Shown here piece after piece: positions 1 to 8,063 of a stretch of DNA of 64,000 nucleotides (its first letter is position 1; every line of letters starts with the position of its first letter). The notes beneath the pieces were generated by a model. The model was given only the letters and a program-made list of their open reading frames with translations. It had not been told where the DNA came from and ran no database searches. The translations under genes and the position numbers were made by a program. This DNA is from Albimonas donghaensis (GTDB lineage: Bacteria; Pseudomonadota; Alphaproteobacteria; Rhodobacterales; Rhodobacteraceae), in assembly GCF_900106695.1 (NCBI RefSeq), contig NZ_FNMZ01000003.1:248001-312000 (forward strand). Reading direction: 5' to 3'.

Positions 1-492
1 CTGCCCCGCACCTTCTCGCTCAGCCAGCGGGAGGCGGATTTTGCGGTTGTGATCACACCTCCGGCGGCGGGTCGGCTGAAGATCCGCAAGATCACCGACT
101 ACAGCCTGCGCCTCTACGGCCACCCGGACTACCTCAAGGGGCGGGAGCTGCGCGGGACCGAGGACCTCAAGGATCATCGCTTGGTCGGCTATGTCCCCGA
201 CCTGATCTTCGACAAGGGGCTGGACTACCTGGCCGAGATCGGGGCGACCGGCGCGCCGGCGCTGTCCTCGACCTCGCTTCTGGTGCAGCTGGAGCTGGTG
301 CTGGCGTGCGGCGGGCTCGGCGTGCTGCCCGACTTCATGGCCGCCCGCCACCCGATCCTGCGCCCGGTGCTGCCCGAGGTCACCCGGATCACCCGCGCCT
401 ATTGGCTGGTGCTGCATCAGGACACGGCCGAGCTCGCCCGCATCCGCCGCACCTCGCGCGCGCTGGCCGACGCCATGCGCGCGCGGCTCTGA
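1..492 (+). CDS. LysR-family transcriptional regulator, C-terminal part (5' end outside window)
   Basis: The open frame is already running at base 1 and ends at a TGA, leaving the last 163 residues of the protein. They resemble the periplasmic-binding-protein-like effector domain of LysR regulators: a hydrophobic strand ending VVITPP, then [10 protein letters not shown], and late in the domain a GGLGVLPDF segment, which is the usual GxGxxxLP signature of the family. The N-terminal helix-turn-helix lies upstream of the window, so the regulated genes cannot be read here. The SMR efflux gene follows on the same strand after 98 bases and might be a target or only a neighbour. The family call is fairly secure; the effector is unknown. 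Confidence 0.8.
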   Translation: MPRTFSLSQREADFAVVITPPAAGRLKIRKITDYSLRLYGHPDYLKGRELRGTEDLKDHRLVGYVPDLIFDKGLDYLAEIGATGAPALSSTSLLVQLELVLACGGLGVLPDFMAARHPILRPVLPEVTRITRAYWLVLHQDTAELARIRRTSRALADAMRARL

Positions 493-590
493 CCAGGGGC
501 GCCGCGTCGCCTATTGCCTCGGACCGCCGGACGGGCGACCCAGCCCGCGCGGACACCCCCCGCAGCCGCCGGATTCGAGGAGAGCCTGGG

Positions 591-923
591 ATGATCGTCT
601 GGATCTATCTGATCGTCGCCGTCGTCGGCGAAGTCATCGGCACCACGGCGCTCAAATCCTCGGAGGGGTTCACGCGCCTCGGCCCCTCGGTCGTCGTCGT
701 CGGGGGCTACGCGGTGGCCTTCTTCTTCCTCTCCCTCACCCTGCGGCACATGCCGGTGGGCGTCGCCTACGCCATGTGGTCGGGGGTGGGCACCGTGCTC
801 ATCACCCTGATCGGCTGGGTGATCTTCAGCCAGAAGCTGGACCTCGCCGCCATCGCCGGGATCGGGTTGATCGTGGCGGGCGTGGTGGTGCTGCAACTGT
901 TCTCCGACACCTCGCCGCACTGA
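591..923 (+). CDS. small multidrug resistance (SMR/EmrE-family) efflux protein
   Basis: A 110-residue protein, exactly the usual SMR length, with four hydrophobic segments. Glu14 sits in the first helix ([14 protein letters not shown]), matching the essential membrane-embedded proton- and drug-binding glutamate of EmrE. The segment [12 protein letters not shown] matches the conserved YAxWxGxG motif of helix 3. Family members act as inner-membrane dimers that exchange protons for cationic drugs, quaternary ammonium compounds or guanidinium. The substrate cannot be told from sequence alone. The ATG is preceded by GAGGAGAG at a suitable distance. It follows the LysR fragment on the same strand. 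Confidence 0.9.
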   Translation: MIVWIYLIVAVVGEVIGTTALKSSEGFTRLGPSVVVVGGYAVAFFFLSLTLRHMPVGVAYAMWSGVGTVLITLIGWVIFSQKLDLAAIAGIGLIVAGVVVLQLFSDTSPH

Positions 924-931
924 ACCGGGGG

Positions 932-1504
932 TCACCCGAGGATCAGCGGCCAGATCAGCCCCGGCGCCAGTTCGGCCAGCAGCCCCGCGCCGATCAGCGC
1001 GCGGGCGGGCCAGGTCTCGAACCTCCGCCAGAGCAGGGCGCAGAGCGCGACGCAGGCCGCGATCTCCACCGCGCCGACCAGGTCCCCGTGGCGGGCCGGG
1101 TTCCAGTAGCTGAGCGGAGAGCGGAACACCCAGTCGCTCAGCGGCCAGAAATGCGGGCGCGCGTCGGAATTGTGCAGCGGCAGGTCGAAGGCGAGATGTA
1201 GCAGCGCCGCCCCGGCGAACACCGCCAGCAGCGGCCCCCGCGCCGCCAGCGCGCCTCCCAGCAGCGCCCCCCAGAGCGGGATCGAGTTGTCCACCCGGAA
1301 GATCCCCTGCCAGAGCGGGGAGACATAGTCCTCGCGGAATATCTGGGGGGGACTGCGGCCCTCGACGAAGCTCGCCCAGCCGATCAGCAGGAACAGCGCG
1401 AGGTCGGGCGCGAGCCCGCCGGCCAGCGCCGCGAGGTTGCGTTTCCGCTGGCCCGGGCGCGCGAAAGCGGCGGCGGCGAAGATGAGATGCGCGGGCGTGT
1501 TCAC
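932..1504 (-). CDS. small polytopic membrane protein, often mislabelled as cobalamin biosynthesis CobQ
   Basis: A 190-residue protein with several hydrophobic stretches. It begins MNTPAHLIFAAAAF and carries the motif HLAFDLPLHNSDAR, with His/Asp residues recalling the YdjM-like (DUF457) membrane-bound metal-dependent hydrolases. Close relatives in Rhodobacterales are often annotated as a cobalamin biosynthesis CobQ protein. That name looks wrong: nothing here resembles the soluble amidotransferase CobQ. It lies 59 bases downstream of the LysE-family gene on the same strand and may be cotranscribed with it. Function unknown. Confidence 0.65.
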   Translation of the reverse strand: MNTPAHLIFAAAAFARPGQRKRNLAALAGGLAPDLALFLLIGWASFVEGRSPPQIFREDYVSPLWQGIFRVDNSIPLWGALLGGALAARGPLLAVFAGAALLHLAFDLPLHNSDARPHFWPLSDWVFRSPLSYWNPARHGDLVGAVEIAACVALCALLWRRFETWPARALIGAGLLAELAPGLIWPLILG

Positions 1505-1563
1505 CCCCCGATCCCTGCACGGATCGGGCCCGCGCTCAACCGGGGATCACGCCCTCACGGCTC

Positions 1564-2196
1564 TCAGGCGCGCGAGGTCAGCGCGGTGAGCGCCCCGGCC
1601 CCGATCAGGCTGGCGCCGCCGATCCGCTCGGCCAGGGCCATGGCGCCGGGACGGGCGAAGCGGGCGCGCATCTCCCCCGCCGCCAGGCCCCAGAGCACCG
1701 CGTTGACCGCGCCCAGCGCCGTGAAGGTCGCGACCAGGATGGCGGCTTGCGGCGGATAGGCGGCGGTCGGGTCGATGAATTGCGGGGCGAAGGCCACGAA
1801 GAACACCAGCGCCTTGGGGTTCAGCAGGGTCACGAGAAACGCCTGCCGGAACATCTTCGCCCGACTGGCGGAGGCGCGCAGAGCCTGCGCCCGGGGCGCG
1901 CCCGACCCATGACGCGCGCCCCAGAGCATCCGGGCGCCCAGCCAGACCAGATACGCCGCGCCCGCGAACTTCACCACGGCGAAGACGGCGCCCGAGGCCG
2001 CCATCAGCGCCCCCAGCCCCAGCAGCGAACAGGCGGTGGCGATCAGGTCGCCCAGCGCCACGCCGGGCGCGGTGGCGGCGACGGAGCGCCGGCCCTCGCC
2101 CAGCGCGAAGCCCACCACCAGCATCACCGTCGGCCCGGGAATCGCCACCAGCACGGCGGAGGCCGCCGCGAAGCTCAGCCACAATCCGAGATCCAT
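1564..2196 (-). CDS. LysE/RhtB-family amino acid exporter
   Basis: A 210-residue membrane protein with the RhtB/LysE hallmark AIPGPTVML near the N-terminus (Pro20-Gly21-Pro22), the internal LVWLGARMLWG segment and the LLNPKALVFFVAFAPQFI motif. Family members export amino acids or homoserine lactone-like compounds across the inner membrane. The chosen ATG is preceded by GGGGAGAG about eight bases upstream. The reading frame stays open far upstream, but this start is the one that fits family alignments. The gene is followed by the 190-residue membrane protein gene. Its upstream region ends at an IS481-type element about 225 bases away, so its promoter may be affected by that insertion. Confidence 0.88.
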   Translation of the reverse strand: MDLGLWLSFAAASAVLVAIPGPTVMLVVGFALGEGRRSVAATAPGVALGDLIATACSLLGLGALMAASGAVFAVVKFAGAAYLVWLGARMLWGARHGSGAPRAQALRASASRAKMFRQAFLVTLLNPKALVFFVAFAPQFIDPTAAYPPQAAILVATFTALGAVNAVLWGLAAGEMRARFARPGAMALAERIGGASLIGAGALTALTSRA

Positions 2197-2422
2197 ATCG
2201 ACGTCTCTCCCCGCCCTCGCTCCATCGCGTCCGGCCAGCGAAGACACGCGCGGCGGGTCGCGGCAAGCCCTTCCGGCCTTTCCGCCCGCGCCGCCGGTCG
2301 GGCCCCGGGCGCCAGCGGCCCGCGCCCGCGCGCAAGCGCGGGGGGGCGGAGGCGCAGCCTTCGCCGAGCGCCCGAAAGGGCGCTGCGGGCCGCGCCCCCT
2401 CAGCCCGACGTCGGCGCCTAGC
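2197..2422. other. intergenic region between the LysE-family start and the IS element; holds a GNRA-loop hairpin
   Basis: No gene is visible. A perfect 7-bp hairpin with a GAAA tetraloop (AGCGCCC-GAAA-GGGCGCT) lies at 2367-2384. Removing the IS would place this hairpin roughly 50 bases downstream of the lytic transglycosylase stop codon, where it could serve as that gene's terminator. There is no T-run, so the terminator reading is inference. The lysE promoter should lie here but no convincing box was found. Confidence 0.4.
2417..2422. repeat. target site duplication of the IS481-type element, left copy (CCTAGC)
   Basis: The six bases CCTAGC directly abut the left inverted repeat, and the same six bases directly abut the right end at 3434-3439. 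The sequence fits NCTAGN, the target described for Bordetella IS481, which also duplicates 6 bp. Confidence 0.9.
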
Positions 2423-3433
2423 TGTGGAATCTCGGAAGGTTGTTCACGCGCTGCGGGTTTAGGCTGTGATCGCCAAACCTCCAGCCGGGACCGCCTCGCA
2501 TGAACAGCCCGCACAAGAATGCCCGGACCACCGTGCATGGTCGAGCCCTCATGGTCGCCCGCCACACCGAAGGTCCTCCCGTCCCGCGGATCGCCGAGGA
2601 GCTCGGCGTCTCCGCCCGAACGGTCTGGAAGTGGCTGCGCCGTCATCGGACGGGCGGGGCGGCGGCGCTTGAAAGCCGCTCCAGCGCATCGAGCGCGCCG
2701 GACGCCGCCCGGCCGTGGATCGACATCGCCTGCCGCCTGCGCCGCGACTTCCGCCTCACCGCGGCGGAGATCGCGGCGAAGCTGCACCTGCCGCGTTCCA
2801 CCGTCGCGCGGTGGTTGCGCCAGGCCGGGTTGGGCCGCCTGTCTTCGCTGGAGCCCAAAGAGCCGCCGCGCCGGTATCAGCGCGACCGACCGGGCGAGCT
2901 GATCCACCTCGACATCAAGAAGCTGGGGCGTTTCGCGCGCGCCGGCCATCGCAGTACGGGCGACAGACGCGCGGGGCGCAACCGCGGCGCAGGCTGGGAC
3001 TTCGTCCACGTCGCCATCGATGACGCCACCCGGCTCGCCTATGTCGAGGTTCTGCCCGACGAGCGCCGCGGCACGGCGACCGGCTTCCTGGTCCGGGCGC
3101 TGCGCTGGTTCCGCGCCCGCGGCGTGCGCGCCGAGAGGATCATGACCGACAACGGCTCGGCCTATGTCTCGAAGCTGTTCGCGAAGGCGATCCGTCTGCT
3201 GGGGCTGCGCCACATCCGCACCCGACCCTATACGCCCAGGACCAACGGCAAGGCGGAGCGCTTTATCCAGACCCTTCTGCGCGAGTGGGCCTATGCGATC
3301 CCGTACCCGTCATCCGACGCCAGGGCGCGGGATCTGCCGCGCTGGATTGACTGGTACAACCACAAGCGCTCACATTCAGCCATCGGCAGCCGAACGCCCG
3401 TCGTCGCACTGAACAACCTGATGAGATTCCACA
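2423..3433 (+). mobile_element. complete IS481-family insertion sequence, 1011 bp
   Basis: The ends form 24-bp imperfect inverted repeats. The left end (2423-2446) is TGTGGAATCTC-GGA-AGGTTGTTCA; the right end (3410-3433, reverse complement) is TGTGGAATCTC-ATC-AGGTTGTTCA, so 21 of 24 positions match. Outside both ends is a direct 6-bp duplication, CCTAGC. One intact transposase gene fills the element. The perfect target duplication and unbroken gene suggest a recent, possibly still active insertion. It landed between the lytic transglycosylase gene and the LysE-family gene without breaking either. Confidence 0.95.
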
Positions 3434-3438
3434 CCTAG
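2500..3438 (+). CDS. IS481-family transposase (DD35E)
   Basis: A 312-residue protein. An N-terminal helix-turn-helix pair (around residues 28-48 and 85-108) is followed by an integrase-core (rve) domain. The likely catalytic triad is Asp138 (LIHLDIKK), Asp217 (IMTDNGSAY) and Glu253 (NGKAERF), with 35 residues between the last two, as in the DDE transposases of the IS481/IS3 type. The C-terminus has the usual WYNHKRSHSAIG motif. The last sense codon spans the element boundary, and the TAG stop (3436-3438) lies wholly inside the flanking CCTAGC target duplication. Translation therefore ends correctly only when the element sits in a CTAG site. An earlier in-frame start is not needed. Confidence 0.95.
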   Translation: MNSPHKNARTTVHGRALMVARHTEGPPVPRIAEELGVSARTVWKWLRRHRTGGAAALESRSSASSAPDAARPWIDIACRLRRDFRLTAAEIAAKLHLPRSTVARWLRQAGLGRLSSLEPKEPPRRYQRDRPGELIHLDIKKLGRFARAGHRSTGDRRAGRNRGAGWDFVHVAIDDATRLAYVEVLPDERRGTATGFLVRALRWFRARGVRAERIMTDNGSAYVSKLFAKAIRLLGLRHIRTRPYTPRTNGKAERFIQTLLREWAYAIPYPSSDARARDLPRWIDWYNHKRSHSAIGSRTPVVALNNLMRFHT

Positions 3439-3439
3439 C
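3434..3439. repeat. target site duplication of the IS481-type element, right copy (CCTAGC)
   Basis: This copy directly follows the right inverted repeat and supplies the TAG that stops the transposase. A further CGGCGCCTAGC copy lies at 3444-3454, matching the left flank at 2412-2422; it was probably present before insertion and now contains the stop codon of the transglycosylase gene. Confidence 0.9.
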
Positions 3440-3449
3440 CCCCCGGCGC

Positions 3450-4715
3450 CTAGCCCCCGGCCTGGCGCAGCGCGGCCAGCAGCTCGGCCCCGGCATAGCC
3501 GTCGGGAACCAGGCCGCGCGCGGCCTGGAAGCCCCGGATCGCCTTGCGGGAATTCGGCCCGATGATGCCGTCGGCGCCCTGGGTGTCGTAGCCCAGGGCG
3601 GTCAGCCGCTCCTGCATCTCCACCCGCTCGGAGCGCGACAGCGGCCGGTCCGAGCGCGGCCACTCGCCCTGCACCCCGGGCTTGCCCGCGATCCGGTCGG
3701 CCAGCAGCGACACCGCCAGCGCGTAGGACGTGGCGTTGTTGTAGCGCATGATGACCCGGAAATTCGGATAGGCCGCGAAGGCCGGCCCGCGCGCCCCGGC
3801 CGGCGCGATGATCGCCACCCCGTCCGAAGGCGTCAGCCCGGCCCCGTTCACGCCCCGGATCCCCAGCGCCGACCACTCGGCCGCGGTTCGCCGGATGTCG
3901 GCGTCGGCCATGGCGTAGTCGAAGCCCGCCGGCAGCCGCACCTCCACCGCCGCCGGCGCGCCCAGGGTCCAGCCGAAGCGGCCCAGATAATTCGCCGTCG
4001 AGGCCAGCGCGTCCGCCGCGTCCGCCGACCACAGGTCGCGCCGCCCGTCGCCGTTATGATCGACCGCATAGGCCTCCAGGCTGGTCGGGATGAACTGGGT
4101 GTGCCCCATCGCGCCCGCCCAGGACCCGACCATCCGCGAGGGCGTCACGTCGCCCGCCTGGATGATGCGCAGGGCGGAGATCAGCTGCTCCTCCGCGAAA
4201 TCCTTGCGGCGTCCCTGCCAGGCCAGCGTCGCCAGGCTCTGCACCACGGGGATGTCGCCGTAATTCGCCCCGAAGGCGCTCTCCATCCCCCAGATCGCCA
4301 GCACCGCCTCCCGGTCGACGCCGTGGCGGGCCTCGATCTCATCGAGCAGCGCGCGCTTGGAGGCGGCCAGTTCGCGCCCCTTCGACACCCGCGTGTCGGA
4401 GACCGCGCTGTCCAGGTATTCCCAGATCGGACGGGAGAATTCGGGCTGGTAGTTGTCCAGCTCCAGCACCCGCTCGTTCACGGTGACCCCGGCGAAGGCC
4501 GCGTCGAAGACGTCCGCGCGGATGCCGGCGGCCAGCGCCCGGCCGCGGAAGCTCATCCGCCATTCGCCGAAGGTCTGGCTCTCGGGCGGCGGGGCCTCGA
4601 CGGCGGGGGGGGTTCCGCGCGCGGGCGGCGGGGCCTCGGCCGAGGCGCAGCCGGCCGCGGTCGCGGCGATCAGGATCGCGCCCAGGCGGGCGTGACGGGG
4701 TGATGGTCGGGACAT
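3450..4715 (-). CDS. lytic murein transglycosylase lipoprotein (SLT_2 domain plus peptidoglycan-binding domain)
   Basis: A 421-residue protein predicted to cleave peptidoglycan glycan strands non-hydrolytically in the periplasm. The N-terminus is a lipoprotein signal (IAATAAGC, Cys23 as the lipidated residue) followed by a Pro/Glu-rich linker. Residues of about 50-340 form an MltB-type SLT_2 domain; AIWGMESAFGANYGD contains the expected catalytic Glu, and GAMGHTQFIPTS is the second family motif. Residues of about 360-415 are a PG_binding_1 domain (LGYDTQGADGIIGPNSRKAI). The start is set by the signal peptide and a GGAGG just upstream; the longer open frame has no family support. The IS481-type element sits just past its stop codon and may have separated it from its original terminator. 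Confidence 0.93.
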   Translation of the reverse strand: MSRPSPRHARLGAILIAATAAGCASAEAPPPARGTPPAVEAPPPESQTFGEWRMSFRGRALAAGIRADVFDAAFAGVTVNERVLELDNYQPEFSRPIWEYLDSAVSDTRVSKGRELAASKRALLDEIEARHGVDREAVLAIWGMESAFGANYGDIPVVQSLATLAWQGRRKDFAEEQLISALRIIQAGDVTPSRMVGSWAGAMGHTQFIPTSLEAYAVDHNGDGRRDLWSADAADALASTANYLGRFGWTLGAPAAVEVRLPAGFDYAMADADIRRTAAEWSALGIRGVNGAGLTPSDGVAIIAPAGARGPAFAAYPNFRVIMRYNNATSYALAVSLLADRIAGKPGVQGEWPRSDRPLSRSERVEMQERLTALGYDTQGADGIIGPNSRKAIRGFQAARGLVPDGYAGAELLAALRQAGG

Positions 4716-4896
4716 TCCGCCTCCGTTGGCTCGATCGGCGCGCGTCGGCCGCGACCCCGGAACCGGGCGCGGCCGGCGCGCCGGCTCGGGCGCAGTGTAG
4801 CCGTCCGGCGAGTCCGAAAAAAGGCATGCGCTTGTGCCGCCCTGCGAAACGCGCGATGCATTCGGCCAAAGACGACACAGCTTGGAGGAGACGAGC

Positions 4897-5565
4897 ATGA
4901 AGGTCAGCGAAGCGGTCGCCGCGCGCATTTCCGCACGGGCGTTCCTGCCCGACCCGGTGCCCGACGAGGTGATCCGGCGGGTGCTGGAGCGGGCCTCCCG
5001 CGCCCCGTCGGGCGGCAATCTTCAGCCCTGGATCGTGTCGGTGCTCAACGGCCCGAAACTGGACGAGTTCCGCGCCATCGCCGCCCAGCGGCTGGCCGAG
5101 ACCGACGGCCAGGGCGAGGGGTTCGAATACAAGGTCTATCCCGACAACCTGCACGAGCCCTACCGCACCCGCCGCTTCGGCGTGGGCGAGATGATGTACG
5201 CCAAGCTGGGGATCGAGCGCGCCGACAAGGCCGGCCGCCTCGCCTGGTTCGCCAACAACTACCGCTTCTTCGGGGCCCCGGCGGCGTTCTTCATCCATGT
5301 CGACCGGCGCATGAACGCTCCGCAATGGTCGGATCTGGGCATGTTCCTGCAGACGGTGATGCTGCTCTTCCAGGAGGAGGGCTACGACACCTGCGCGCAG
5401 GAGGCCTGGGCCCGCCTGCACGAAACCATCGACGCCTTCACCGGCGCGTCGGAGGAGACGATGGTGTTCTGCGGCCTCGCCATCGGCAAGATCGACCGCA
5501 CTCACCCGGTCAACACGATGTATTCGGAGCGCGCGCCGCTGGACGAATGGGTCAAGTTCCTCTGA
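4897..5565 (+). CDS. nitroreductase-family FMN oxidoreductase
   Basis: A 222-residue protein with the nitroreductase fold. The N-terminal VSEAVAARISARAF holds the FMN-phosphate-contacting residues, SRAPSGGNLQPW is the second flavin motif, and VFCGLAIGKID is close to the C-terminal conserved GLAIGxxD. Members reduce nitroaromatics, quinones or enones with NAD(P)H; the natural substrate is not predictable. The ATG at 4897 is preceded by GGAGGAG at about six bases. It is divergent from the lytic transglycosylase gene and convergent with the TRAP permease gene, with a strong hairpin between the latter two. Confidence 0.9.
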   Translation: MKVSEAVAARISARAFLPDPVPDEVIRRVLERASRAPSGGNLQPWIVSVLNGPKLDEFRAIAAQRLAETDGQGEGFEYKVYPDNLHEPYRTRRFGVGEMMYAKLGIERADKAGRLAWFANNYRFFGAPAAFFIHVDRRMNAPQWSDLGMFLQTVMLLFQEEGYDTCAQEAWARLHETIDAFTGASEETMVFCGLAIGKIDRTHPVNTMYSERAPLDEWVKFL

Positions 5566-5596
5566 CCCGCTGACCCGGCGCCTTCCCTGAAACGCA

Positions 5597-5631
5597 GCGG
5601 CGCCGGCGAGGGGTCTCCCCGCCGGCGCCGC
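5597..5631. terminator. hairpin between convergent nitroreductase and dctM genes
   Basis: A 12-bp perfect outer stem (GCGGCGCCGGCG / CGCCGGCGCCGC) encloses a small GGG-TCT-CCC inner hairpin with one bulged A. Its place between two convergent stop codons suggests a bidirectional terminator. There is no clear T-run on either side, which is common in GC-rich genomes. Confidence 0.6.
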
Positions 5632-5684
5632 GCTCGTCTCCCTCCCCCGTCCGGGGGAGCGGGGGGCATGACGCCCCCCCGGCC

Positions 5685-7055
5685 TCACCGGGTGATGATC
5701 TCCGGCCCCATGAAGTAGGTGGGCAGGAAGGTCGACAACGCCGGGATGTAGGTGACCATGATCAGGAACACGAAGAGGATGCCCAGCCAGGGCAGCGCCG
5801 CCTTCACCACGTCCCACATGGGCATCCCCGCCACGCCGGACGTGACGAAGAGGTTCAGCCCCACGGGCGGCGTGATCATGCCGATCTCCATGTTCACCAC
5901 CATGATGATGCCCAGGTGGATCGGGTCGATCCCCAGGCTGATGGCGATGGGGAAGACCAGCGGGGCGACGATGATGATCAGCCCCGACGGCTCCATGAAC
6001 TGACCGCCGATCAGCAGGATCAGGTTCACGATGATCAGGAACATGATCGGGCCGAACCCCGCGTCCAGCATCGAGTTGGCGATGGACTGGGGGATCTGCT
6101 CATCGGTCAGAACGTGCTTCAGGATCAGCGCGTTGGCGATGATGAAAAGCAGCGTCACGGTCAGCTTGCCGCCGTCGAACAGCGCGTCGCGGGTGTCGGG
6201 ATGCACCCAGGCCGTGACCACGGTCCAGGGCTTGCGCCAGAACGAAATCGGCCCGTCCGGCCCCCGCAGCGGCCCCATGTCCCGGTAGATGAAATTGGCG
6301 ATCAGGAAGGCGTAGACCGCCGCCACCGCCGCGGCCTCGGTGGGCGTGAACACGCCGCCGTAGATGCCGCCCAGGATGATGACGATCAGGAACAGGCCCC
6401 AGCCGGCTTCGCGGCCCGAGGCGATGATCTCGCCGAAGCCGGCCCAGTCGCCCTTGGGCAGGTTCTGCACCCGCGCCGCCACGTAGATGCCGATCATCAG
6501 CATCACGCCCGCCAGGATGCCGGGGATCACGCCCGCCAGGAACATGCGCCCGACCGACACGTCGGTCGCCGCCGCATAGACCACCATGACGATGGAGGGC
6601 GGGATCAGGATGCCCAGCGTGCCGGCGTTGCAGATCACGCCGGCCGCGAAGGACTTGGTGTAGCCGACCTGCTGCATCCCCGCGATGACGATGCCGCCGA
6701 TGGCGACCACCGTGGCCGGAGACGAGCCCGACAGCGCCGCGAACAGCATGCAGGCGAACACGCCCGCGATCGCCAGACCGCCGCGCAGATGCCCCACGCA
6801 GGCGATGGAGAAGCGGATGATCCGGCTCGCCACCCCGCCCGTGGACATGAAGGTGGAGGCGAGCACGAAGAACGGGATCGCCAGCAGCGTGTAGTGCCCC
6901 GCCATGGCGTTGTAGAGCGTCTGGGCGATGGAGCCGAGCGAGCTGTCCGACAGCACCAGCAGGAACACCGTCGACGAGAAGCCCAGCGCCACCGCGATCG
7001 GGACGCCGATCAGCAGCAGGGTGATGACCATGCCGAAGAGAATGACGACTTCCAT
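5685..7055 (-). CDS. dctM: TRAP transporter large permease, DctM family
   Basis: A 456-residue inner-membrane protein with about 12 hydrophobic segments, the expected size and topology for DctM. Typical motifs are visible: SGSSPATVVAIGGIVIAGM, ICNAGTLGILIPPSIVM and EIGMITPPVGLNLFV. It forms the sodium-driven translocation channel of a tripartite ATP-independent periplasmic transporter and partners with the small permease encoded four bases upstream. The substrate, probably an organic acid or related anion, is set by the binding protein and cannot be read here. It is the last gene of the dctP-dctQ-dctM set and ends before a convergent terminator-like hairpin. Confidence 0.94.
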   Translation of the reverse strand: MEVVILFGMVITLLLIGVPIAVALGFSSTVFLLVLSDSSLGSIAQTLYNAMAGHYTLLAIPFFVLASTFMSTGGVASRIIRFSIACVGHLRGGLAIAGVFACMLFAALSGSSPATVVAIGGIVIAGMQQVGYTKSFAAGVICNAGTLGILIPPSIVMVVYAAATDVSVGRMFLAGVIPGILAGVMLMIGIYVAARVQNLPKGDWAGFGEIIASGREAGWGLFLIVIILGGIYGGVFTPTEAAAVAAVYAFLIANFIYRDMGPLRGPDGPISFWRKPWTVVTAWVHPDTRDALFDGGKLTVTLLFIIANALILKHVLTDEQIPQSIANSMLDAGFGPIMFLIIVNLILLIGGQFMEPSGLIIIVAPLVFPIAISLGIDPIHLGIIMVVNMEIGMITPPVGLNLFVTSGVAGMPMWDVVKAALPWLGILFVFLIMVTYIPALSTFLPTYFMGPEIITR

Positions 7056-7059
7056 GGTC

Positions 7060-7773
7060 TCAGTTCCCTCCCTTGGGGGCGGCGCCGGCGGCGTCAGCGG
7101 GCTCGCGGTGGGCGCGGGCGGCTTCCTCCACCGCCTCTTCGACTTCGTGGCTGGCGATCAGCGAGGACCGGGTCCCGCGGATCATCTCCCAGCCGGCCTC
7201 GGCGAAGCGCAGCACCAGCAGCAGCATCGACAGCGGCATCACCACATAGGGGATCAGGCGGGGCATCTTCTCGTAGCGCTCGCCCATGTTGAAGATGTCG
7301 GCGAAGAAGCCGTTGAGGATCGCGGGCATCGGCACGTCGTTGAGCTCGTACCAGCCCTGCCCGCGGGAATTGCCGAAGCCGGTGGGGAACCAGCGGCCGG
7401 TGGTCGGCTGCAGCTCGCCATAGGGGGCCCAGAAGTCCCAGGCGCCTTTCAGCAGCAGCAGCGCGAAGACCAGGCAGACCGCCGCCGCGATCAGCCCCAG
7501 CACGCGGCGCACCGCGGGCGAGGCGATGTTGATGACCGCATCCACGCCCAGGTGGGAGGTGGTCTTCACGCAGTAGCTCGCCCCCAGCAGGACCAGCCAG
7601 GCGAACAGGAAGGACGTGACTTCCAGCGCCCACAGGATGTTGGAATTGAAGACATAGCGGGCGACGACATTGGCGAAGGTCACCAGCGTCATTGCGCCGA
7701 GAATGGCGGCGATCAGCGTCTCTTCGATGGCGTTGATCGCGCGGCCTGACGGCGAACGGGCTTTGTAATGCAT
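7060..7773 (-). CDS. dctQ: TRAP transporter small permease, DctQ family
   Basis: A 237-residue protein with four membrane segments, which is long for DctQ. The extra length is an internal stretch of about 60 residues (after FWAPYGEL, up to MPRLIPYVVMPLS), probably a loop, plus an acidic/Ala-rich tail. The motif FLFAWLVLLGASYCVKTTSHLG matches the DctQ signature. The start ATG is preceded by GGAGG. It ends four bases before dctM, so the two permease genes are surely cotranscribed. The long loop suggests a subfamily that differs from the C4-dicarboxylate system of Rhodobacter capsulatus. Confidence 0.88.
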   Translation of the reverse strand: MHYKARSPSGRAINAIEETLIAAILGAMTLVTFANVVARYVFNSNILWALEVTSFLFAWLVLLGASYCVKTTSHLGVDAVINIASPAVRRVLGLIAAAVCLVFALLLLKGAWDFWAPYGELQPTTGRWFPTGFGNSRGQGWYELNDVPMPAILNGFFADIFNMGERYEKMPRLIPYVVMPLSMLLLVLRFAEAGWEMIRGTRSSLIASHEVEEAVEEAARAHREPADAAGAAPKGGN

Positions 7774-7848
7774 GGGGCCTCCCCCCCGGAGTGACCGACC
7801 CCGGGGCGGCGGGGCGGGGCCGCGGCGCTTCGGGGTCACGATGGTGGA

Positions 7849-7880
7849 CGCCCCGCCCCGGTCGGAACCGGGGCGGGGCG
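7849..7880. promoter_or_regulatory. very strong hairpin in the dctP-dctQ intergenic spacer
   Basis: A perfect 14-bp GC-rich stem (CGCCCCGCCCCGGT / ACCGGGGCGGGGCG) closes on a CGGA tetraloop. It lies in the roughly 290-base spacer between dctP and dctQ, both on the minus strand. With no T-run on the downstream side it could be a partial terminator or an mRNA 3'-end stabiliser that yields more binding protein than permease. That role is inferred from position; TRAP and ABC operons often have such an element. Confidence 0.65.
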
Positions 7881-8063
7881 AAGGGATCGCGGTCCGCGCG
7901 TCGGGCGTCGCCGGCGCCGACGTTCCGGCTCCTCCCAAAGCCGGGCGGTCGGCGCAGGCGCGGCGGACGGAACGCCGGGGCTCGTCGGGCCGGCCGGGAG
8001 GCGCGCCCCGGCCGACCTGTCCCGGTCCGGGCCTGGCCCGGGTCGGGTCGTTTTGGGTCGGGA

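Noticed and set aside
932-1504. Label of cobalamin biosynthesis protein CobQ for the small membrane protein
   Set aside because: The protein is polytopic and lacks every amidotransferase motif of CobQ; the common label seems to be a propagated error.
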